Source of the DNA: Acidobacteriota bacterium | GTDB taxonomy: Bacteria; Acidobacteriota; Thermoanaerobaculia; UBA5066; Gp7-AA6 | Assembly (NCBI GenBank): GCA_020199905.1 | Contig: JAIVJS010000013.1 | Coordinates: 1 to 64,000 of the forward strand | Direction: 5' to 3' | Length of the DNA: 64,000 nt | Shown here: positions 58,842 to 64,000 of the stretch, piece by piece | Layout: every line of letters begins with the position of its first letter | How positions within the stretch are numbered: the first letter of the stretch is position 1 | Program-made: the position numbers and the translations under genes | Notes under the pieces: model-generated | What the model saw: the letters and a program-made list of their open reading frames with translations, nothing else | The model's database searches: none | What the model was told of the DNA's origin: nothing

Positions 58842-59951
58842 CTAACGCCGGGCTTTCTCGGCGGTCGGCGCCTTGTCCCGGGTCGCGGAGTCGGAGGCGG
58901 GCGGGGGAGTCTTGTCGATCGGGTCGGGAGGAAGGAGGCCGAGGTGCTTCCGCAGCTTGGTCTCGATCTCGTTGGCGAGCTCCGGGTTTTCCCGCAGGAA
59001 CTGCTTCGCGTTCTCGCGGCCCTGGCCGATTCGCAGGTCGCCGTAGGAGAGCCACGCGCCCGACTTCTCGACGATCTTCGCTTCGATTCCCATGTCCAGG
59101 AGCTCGCCCTCGCGCGAGATTCCTTCGCCGTAGTTGATGTCGAACTCGGCCTGCCGGAACGGCGAGGCTACCTTGTTCTTGACGATCTTCACCTTCGTCC
59201 GGGATCCCACGACCGTCTCGCCATCCTTGATCGAGGCGATCCGCCGGATGTCGATCCGGATCGAGGAGTAGAACTTGAGGGCGCGTCCGCCGGTCGTCGT
59301 TTCCGGGTTTCCGAACATGACGCCGATCTTTTCCCGGATCTGGTTGATGAAAATGAGGCTCGTCTTCGACTTCGAGACGATGGCGGTCAGCTTCCGCAGC
59401 GCCTGCGACATGAGCCGCGCCTGCAGGCCCATCTGCGCCTCGCCCATCTCGCCCTCGATCTCGGCCTTGGGAACGAGCGCGGCGACCGAGTCGATCACGA
59501 CGACGTCGACCGCTCCGGAGCGGATGAGCATCTCGGCGATCTCGAGCGCCTGCTCGCCGTTGTCGGGCTGAGAGACGAGCAGATTGTCGGTATCGACCCC
59601 GAGCTTGCGCGAATACTCGGCGTCGAGGGCGTGCTCGGCGTCGATGAACGCGGCGAGCCCGCCGGTCTTCTGAGCCTGCGCGATGATTTGAAGCGAGAGA
59701 GTCGTCTTGCCGGAGGATTCCGGTCCGAAGATCTCGATCACGCGCCCTCGGGGAACGCCGCCGACGCCGAGAGCGGCGTCCACGGCCAGAGAGCCGGTCG
59801 GGATCACCTGCATCACGGTCTCCGGCTGGTCGCCCAGCCGCATGATGGACCCCTTGCCGAACTGCCTTTCGATCTGAGTCAGCGCGGTTTCGATCGCGCG
59901 CCATTTTTCGGTGGATTTGATGCTGGCGTCCGTGGGTTTCACGCTCGACAT
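58842..59951 (-). CDS. recA: RecA recombinase
   Basis: It forms the ATP-dependent strand-exchange filament and co-protease for LexA. The 369-residue protein has IMRLGD, Walker [11 protein letters not shown], the MAW-type [20 protein letters not shown], loop L2 [22 protein letters not shown] and an acidic/Pro-rich tail. No recX follows. I do not see an obvious LexA box in the spacer to pgpA. Confidence 0.98.
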   Translation of the reverse strand: MSSVKPTDASIKSTEKWRAIETALTQIERQFGKGSIMRLGDQPETVMQVIPTGSLAVDAALGVGGVPRGRVIEIFGPESSGKTTLSLQIIAQAQKTGGLAAFIDAEHALDAEYSRKLGVDTDNLLVSQPDNGEQALEIAEMLIRSGAVDVVVIDSVAALVPKAEIEGEMGEAQMGLQARLMSQALRKLTAIVSKSKTSLIFINQIREKIGVMFGNPETTTGGRALKFYSSIRIDIRRIASIKDGETVVGSRTKVKIVKNKVASPFRQAEFDINYGEGISREGELLDMGIEAKIVEKSGAWLSYGDLRIGQGRENAKQFLRENPELANEIETKLRKHLGLLPPDPIDKTPPPASDSATRDKAPTAEKARR

Positions 59952-60082
59952 GTCCTCAATCCTTTCTGCCTTTTCTGGTCATTCCGCTCGAAGGCAAGTG
60001 AGAAATCGTGCGCGTTGTGCGCGCAATTATAGACTCGGGCTCCGAAAGGCCGATGAGGACAACGCCATCTTCTCCCCCGCCG

Positions 60083-60628
60083 ATGGCAGAGTCAACGCTC
60101 TCTCTCTCGCGCGCGTTCCGCGAACGGCCGATCGCGATTCTCCTCTCGACGGGACTCGGCGTCGGGTTCGTCCCCGTCGCGCCCGGGACGGCGGGATCTC
60201 TCCTCGCTCTCGTCGTCGCCGCCGGGGCGCTCGCTCTCTTTCATCGATTGCATGAGCCGAGCATGGCGGCGGCGGTCGGACTTTTGGCGTCCGGGCTTCT
60301 CGTCGGCGCGATCGGCGTGCCGGTCACGACTCGCGCGAGCCGCGCGATGGGGGGCAAAGACCCGGCGGCCATCGTGCTCGACGAGGTGTCGGGACAATGG
60401 ATCGCGTGCGCGCCGATCCCCCTCTTCGCTTACGCGTCGGCCGGCCGGGCGGCCCTGGTCTGGCTCGTCGCGTTTCTCGTGTTCCGGCTCTTCGACGTCT
60501 GGAAGCCGGGCGCGATCCACCGCCTGCAGGACCTGCCCGAAGGGCTGGGAATCATGGTCGACGACGTCCTCGCCGGAGCCCTCGCCGCGGGCGTCACGCT
60601 CCTCGTCGGGAAGGCGCTCTCGGCATGA
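60083..60628 (+). CDS. pgpA: phosphatidylglycerophosphatase A
   Basis: It dephosphorylates phosphatidylglycerophosphate in the inner membrane. The 181-residue protein has the PgpA motifs GVGFVPVAPGTAGSL, VLDEVSGQW and FRLFDVWKPGAI plus four hydrophobic stretches. The start may be the ATG at 60083 (used here) or 60053; TTATAG near 60027 could be its -10 box. Its stop overlaps the murB start (ATGA). Confidence 0.93.
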   Translation: MAESTLSLSRAFRERPIAILLSTGLGVGFVPVAPGTAGSLLALVVAAGALALFHRLHEPSMAAAVGLLASGLLVGAIGVPVTTRASRAMGGKDPAAIVLDEVSGQWIACAPIPLFAYASAGRAALVWLVAFLVFRLFDVWKPGAIHRLQDLPEGLGIMVDDVLAGALAAGVTLLVGKALSA

Positions 60629-61524
60629 GCTTGTCCCTGTCCGCCGGAGAAGGCGCGGTTCTCGAGAACGAGCCGCTCGCCCGGCACACGACCTGGCGCA
60701 TCGGGGGGCCGGCGCGCTGGTTCTGCCGGGTCCACAACGAGGCGGGGCTGGCGAAGGTGCTCCGCGCCGCCGCCTCCGGAGGCGCGCCCCTGGCTCTGCT
60801 GGGGATGGGGTCGAACGTCCTGGCGGCGGACGAGGGCTTTCCGGGGTTCGTCGTGCGGCTCGACGGCGAGTTTCTCCGGGTCGCGATCGACGGCGAGATC
60901 GTGGATGCCGGCGGAGGCGCGGCGCTCGGCGGTGTCTGCGCCGCGGCCGCCCGGGCCGGCCTCTCCGGGATCGAGGCGATCTCGGGCATCCCCTCGTCGA
61001 TGGGAGGCGCCGTCCGCATCAACGCGGGAGCGTACGGCGGCGAGATCTTCGACGTTCTCGAATCGGTGCGGCTCATGGAGCGGGCCGGGGAGGCGAGAAC
61101 GGAGCCGGCGTCCGGGATCCCGCACGGGTACCGGTGGACGCGGCTCTGCGAAACCGGCGAGATCGTGGTCTCGGCGCGGCTGCGGCTCAAGCCCGCGCCC
61201 CGCGAGGCCATCGAGGCGAAGACCCGGGAGGTCGCCGCGAAGCGCCGCGGCGCCCTTCCTTCGGAGCCCAACGCCGGCAGTGTCTTCAAAAACCCGCCCG
61301 ATGACCATGCCGGGCGGCTGCTCGAGGCCTGCGGGCTGAAGGGCGTTCGCCTCGGAGGCGCGGAGATATCGCACCGGCACGCCAACGTGATCGTGAACCG
61401 GGGGGGCGCTTCGGCCCGCGACGTCCTGGCGCTCATGGAGAGGATGCGGGACGAGGTCTCCGCCCGGTTTGCGATTACCCTCTCTCCTGAGGTGGACATG
61501 CTGGGCATTTCCTGGAAACGATGA
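60625..61524 (+). CDS. murB: UDP-N-acetylenolpyruvoylglucosamine reductase
   Basis: An FAD enzyme that completes UDP-MurNAc for peptidoglycan. It has 299 residues, type II-like in length. Motifs are HTTWRIGGPA, LGMGSNVLA, GIPSSMGGAVRINAGAYGGE, the catalytic-Ser GSVFKNP and RHANVIVNRG. It is joined by ATGA overlaps to pgpA upstream and manC downstream, outside the usual mur-fts cluster. Confidence 0.96.
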   Translation: MSLSLSAGEGAVLENEPLARHTTWRIGGPARWFCRVHNEAGLAKVLRAAASGGAPLALLGMGSNVLAADEGFPGFVVRLDGEFLRVAIDGEIVDAGGGAALGGVCAAAARAGLSGIEAISGIPSSMGGAVRINAGAYGGEIFDVLESVRLMERAGEARTEPASGIPHGYRWTRLCETGEIVVSARLRLKPAPREAIEAKTREVAAKRRGALPSEPNAGSVFKNPPDDHAGRLLEACGLKGVRLGGAEISHRHANVIVNRGGASARDVLALMERMRDEVSARFAITLSPEVDMLGISWKR

Positions 61525-62522
61525 GGGTCCTGCTCCTGGCGGGAGGAGGCGGGACGCGTCTCTGGCCCCTCTCGACGGACGCCACCCCCAAGCAGTTCCT
61601 GGCCCTCCTCACCGGCCGGTCCCTCCTGGCGGACACGGCCGCCAGGCTCGAGCCTCTGACCCGGGAGATCTACGTCGCCACGTCCGAGCGCCACGCCGCG
61701 CGCGTGCGCGAGGACCTGCCGTCCATCCCGGTCGAGAGGATCCTCGCCGAGCCGTGCCGCCGCAACTCGGGTCCCGCGGTCCTCGCCGCGGCGATCGCGT
61801 TCGCGCGCGACGGCGATCCCATCACCGCGGCGGTGCCTTCCGATCAGACGGTCGCGGATGCCGCCGCCTTTCGCGCCTCGCTCTCGGCGGCCGCGGAGGG
61901 CGCAGACACCGCGTCCGTCGTGGTCCTCGGGGTCCCGCCCACCCGGCCGGAGACGGATTTCGGCTATCTCGACGTCCGGCCGGACGCAAAATCCGCGTCG
62001 CTTTCCGTTTTTCGTTTCGTCGAGAAGCCGGACCCCCTCCGCGCCGAAGAGCTGGTCCGGCTGGGCTGCCTCTGGAACGCGGGGATCTTCGTCTTCCGTC
62101 CGTCCCGGTTCCTGGCCGAGGCTCGCCGCGTCTCGGCGGATCTCGTCGCGGCGGTCGAGCGGTACGAGACGGCCCGGGTCTCGGGGGACCGGGCCGCGGC
62201 GTCCGCCGCGTACGAGGCGCTGCCGGACATCTCGATCGACTATGCCGTGATGGAGAAGGCGGCGAGGGTCCGGGCCGTGCCCCTCCGGGCGGGATGGAGC
62301 GACGCCGGGACGTGGAGGGCGGTCCGGGAGCTCAAAGGCGCCTCCGACGCCCATGGCAACCTCATCATCTCGGACCAGCCGGTCGTGGCGCCGGGGATAT
62401 CGAATTCCGCCATCGTCATCGGCCCGGAAGGTGTGCTGGTGATGCCTTTTGACCGGGAGCGGGAGCTCAAAGCCGCGGTGGAAGCCCTCCGGCGGGAACA
62501 GGCGGGCGAGAAACCGCGTTAA
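61521..62522 (+). CDS. manC: mannose-1-phosphate guanylyltransferase
   Basis: It makes GDP-mannose for surface polysaccharides or glycans. The 333-residue single-domain form (no C-terminal isomerase domain) has the nucleotidyltransferase start LLLAGGGGTRLWPLS, PKQFLAL, AVPSDQ, FVEKPD, WNAGIFVF and GWSDAGTW. It is coupled to murB. GDP-mannose could feed the TMTC-like mannosyltransferase candidate at 25.6 kb (inference). Confidence 0.94.
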   Translation: MRVLLLAGGGGTRLWPLSTDATPKQFLALLTGRSLLADTAARLEPLTREIYVATSERHAARVREDLPSIPVERILAEPCRRNSGPAVLAAAIAFARDGDPITAAVPSDQTVADAAAFRASLSAAAEGADTASVVVLGVPPTRPETDFGYLDVRPDAKSASLSVFRFVEKPDPLRAEELVRLGCLWNAGIFVFRPSRFLAEARRVSADLVAAVERYETARVSGDRAAASAAYEALPDISIDYAVMEKAARVRAVPLRAGWSDAGTWRAVRELKGASDAHGNLIISDQPVVAPGISNSAIVIGPEGVLVMPFDRERELKAAVEALRREQAGEKPR

Positions 62523-62542
62523 CCTGAATCACCCCAACCCCC

Positions 62543-63484
62543 ATGCAAACCGAAGTCACGACGGGCCTCGACCGCCTCCGAGAGAACGTCCGGCTCGTCT
62601 ATCGCGGCGAGAAACGGGCCGTCGACCTCGTTCTGACGGCGCTGCTGTCGCGCGGACACGTGCTGATCGAAGACGTGCCGGGGGTCGGCAAGACGACCCT
62701 CGCCCGCGCCCTCGGGAAGAGCCTGTCCCTGGAGTTTCGCCGCATTCAGTTCACGAGCGACACCCTCCCGGCGGACGTCCTGGGAGTCTCCGTGTTCCAG
62801 TCGGCCACCGAGCGGTTCGAGTTTCATCCGGGACCCATCTTCGCCAACATCGTGCTGGCGGACGAGATCAACCGGGCGACGCCGAAGACGCAGTCGGCGC
62901 TTCTCGAGGCGATGAACGAGTCCGCCGTGACGCTCGACTCCGAGCGCCGGCCGCTCCCTCAGCCTTTCATGGTCGTGGCCACCCAGAACCCGGTCGAGTA
63001 CCTCGGCACGTTCCCGCTGCCCGAATCGCAGATGGACCGGTTCTTCATCCGCCTGTCCCTGGGGTATCCGACGGCGGAAGAGGAGAAGATGCTGCTGCGG
63101 CGGGGCGGCACGGAGAAGGCCCTCGCGGCGATTCCGGCGGTCCTCGGTCCGGCGGAGCTCATCGGACTGCAGGATCAGACGGAGCGGATCACGGTCTCGG
63201 ACCGCCTGCTCGATTACGTTCATGCGCTGGTCGACGCCTCTCGCCGCGCGCCCGATCTTCGGCTCCCGGTCTCGACACGCGGCGCTCAGGCCCTCTTTCG
63301 CGCGACGCAGGCGCACGCGCTGCTGGAGGGGCGGCATTTCGCGACGCCGGACGACGTGCACGCGGTCGCCGAGCCGGTTCTGGCCCACCGCATCCTCTCC
63401 GCCGCGTCCGACGGCTTCGGCGCCGGCGGCCGGGAACGGGAAGCGGTCCGCAAGCTGCTCGCCCACGTTCCGGTGCCGGTGTGA
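62543..63484 (+). CDS. MoxR-family AAA+ ATPase
   Basis: A chaperone-like ATPase of 313 residues. Walker A is DVPGVGKTTLARAL, Walker B LADEINRATPKTQSALLEAM, and sensor 1 ATQNPVEYLGTFPLPESQMD. MoxR proteins usually act with a DUF58 and von Willebrand-type proteins, and the next gene is indeed DUF58. It lies 20 bp after manC. Confidence 0.95.
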   Translation: MQTEVTTGLDRLRENVRLVYRGEKRAVDLVLTALLSRGHVLIEDVPGVGKTTLARALGKSLSLEFRRIQFTSDTLPADVLGVSVFQSATERFEFHPGPIFANIVLADEINRATPKTQSALLEAMNESAVTLDSERRPLPQPFMVVATQNPVEYLGTFPLPESQMDRFFIRLSLGYPTAEEEKMLLRRGGTEKALAAIPAVLGPAELIGLQDQTERITVSDRLLDYVHALVDASRRAPDLRLPVSTRGAQALFRATQAHALLEGRHFATPDDVHAVAEPVLAHRILSAASDGFGAGGREREAVRKLLAHVPVPV

Positions 63485-63489
63485 GGAAA

Positions 63490-63521
63490 AAGCTGTCGGC
63501 TGTCGGCTCTCAGCTTTCAGC
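63490..63521. repeat. heptanucleotide repeats, GCTGTCG/GCTCTCA units
   Basis: AGCTGTCGGCTGTCGGCTCTCAGCTTTCAGCC: four 7-bp units just after the moxR stop. Confidence 0.82.
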
Positions 63522-63542
63522 CAGGAAATCCACGGCGAACCG

Positions 63543-63585
63543 CCGGCTGACAGCTGACAGCTGACAGCTGATAGCTGAGAGCTCC
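63543..63585. repeat. heptanucleotide repeats, AGCTGAC units
   Basis: GGCTGACAGCTGACAGCTGACAGCTGATAGCTGAGAGCTC ends two bases before the DUF58 start codon, so the repeat occupies the ribosome-binding region of that gene. Confidence 0.88.
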
Positions 63586-63586
63586 T

Positions 63587-64000
63587 ATGGCCCGTGTCAT
63601 CCCCGAGTGGGAAATCCGTATCACCAACTTCGGCCTCGGCTACATCCTTCTCTGTCTCGTGGTGGCGATCGGCGCGACGAACACAGGCAACAACGGGCTC
63701 TACCTGGTGCTGGCCGCAATGCTCTCCTCGATGGTGGTGTCGGGGCTCGTCTCGAGGCGCAACGTGCGGGGGGTCCTCTGCGAGATCGAGACCGTGGGCG
63801 AAGTCTTCGCCGGCCGCCCCGCCCTTCTGAAGGTGCGGGTCGAGAACCGGCTCCGGCGGGCGACCGCGCAGGCGCTCTTCTTTCTCCACGAGGGACTGCC
63901 CGGGCCGCTCTGGATCGACCCGCTCGCTCCCGGTGAGATCCGGGAAGTCCTGGTCGAAGGATCTTTCGGCCAGCGGGGTGTCGTGCGCGAGCCGGACGCG
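63587..64000 (+). CDS. DUF58 protein, 3' end beyond the window
   Basis: The first 138 residues are visible. Two hydrophobic segments (FGLGYILLCLVVAIGATNTG, YLVLAAMLSSMVVSGLVS) are followed by the start of a periplasmic beta domain (ALLKVRVENRLRRATAQALFF). This is the usual N-terminus of DUF58 proteins that pair with MoxR ATPases. No Shine-Dalgarno sequence is present; AGCTGAC repeats sit there instead. Confidence 0.85.
   Translation, partial: MARVIPEWEIRITNFGLGYILLCLVVAIGATNTGNNGLYLVLAAMLSSMVVSGLVSRRNVRGVLCEIETVGEVFAGRPALLKVRVENRLRRATAQALFFLHEGLPGPLWIDPLAPGEIREVLVEGSFGQRGVVREPDA

Noticed and set aside
59952-60082. LexA box upstream of recA
   Set aside because: No convincing dyad of a known LexA type in the spacer.

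Overview
The window is GC-rich, gene-dense chromosomal DNA from a Gram-negative (diderm) bacterium. Outer-membrane biology is clear: Kdo synthesis (kdsA, kdsB, kdsD and a broken kdsC), an LpxH-like hydrolase, Mla lipid transport, LolA and a large beta-barrel protein. The ASPIC/FG-GAP (CRTAC1-type) proteins, a pentaheme cytochrome with TPRs, a giant sigma-54 activator and a TMTC-like protein together suggest Acidobacteriota or a close relative. That placement is inference, not proof. I saw no tRNA, rRNA, CRISPR array, IS element or prophage.

Layout: 1-5.3 kb is a minus-strand operon mlaE-mlaF-mlaD, UDP-sugar epimerase, ugd and the first codons of another Rossmann-type gene. 5.4-7.3 kb holds an acyltransferase and mrp. 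7.3-16.8 kb is an accessory block with two intact and one broken FG-GAP/ASPIC protein and a pentaheme cytochrome. 17-21.2 kb has a secreted subtilase, an LpxH-like enzyme and aroA. 21.3-27.6 kb has a 1,400-residue sigma-54 activator and a TMTC-like TPR membrane protein. 27.6-34 kb (minus) has a DUF2062 protein, thiL, lon, hsp20, nrdR and a flippase-like protein. 34.2-36 kb is a secreted Ig-like repeat protein with its own promoter and terminator. 36.2-41.1 kb has a hypothetical gene, a C-terminal processing protease, tatA, tatC, the kdsC remnant and kdsD. 41.2-45.9 kb (minus) is an ECF sigma, anti-sigma, HEAT-repeat and DUF4097-like operon. 46-50.4 kb has a DedA-rhodanese fusion and kdsB-pyrG-kdsA. 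50.4-59.9 kb has housekeeping genes (polyprenyl synthase, yajQ, lolA, purH, tusA, recA) and a large outer-membrane protein. 60-64 kb is pgpA-murB-manC, then moxR and the start of a DUF58 gene. Many neighbours overlap by ATGA or GTGA, so translational coupling is common.

Two observations stand out. First, the DedA-rhodanese gene has an in-frame TGA where a CxC motif would be expected. Coding sequence continues for 55 codons after it, and a small hairpin with G at the second loop position lies 21 nt downstream, so it is a candidate selenoprotein. Second, most spacers carry short tandem repeats whose unit is nearly always 7 bp but whose sequence differs from family to family, and five copies of a 58-bp element with a CCGCGG-AGTA-CCGCGG hairpin sit among them. 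These repeats resemble in form the heptanucleotide STRR repeats of cyanobacteria, and they run into the 3' ends of several genes. At least two genes (kdsC and a TPR/FG-GAP gene), and perhaps a third, also look internally deleted.
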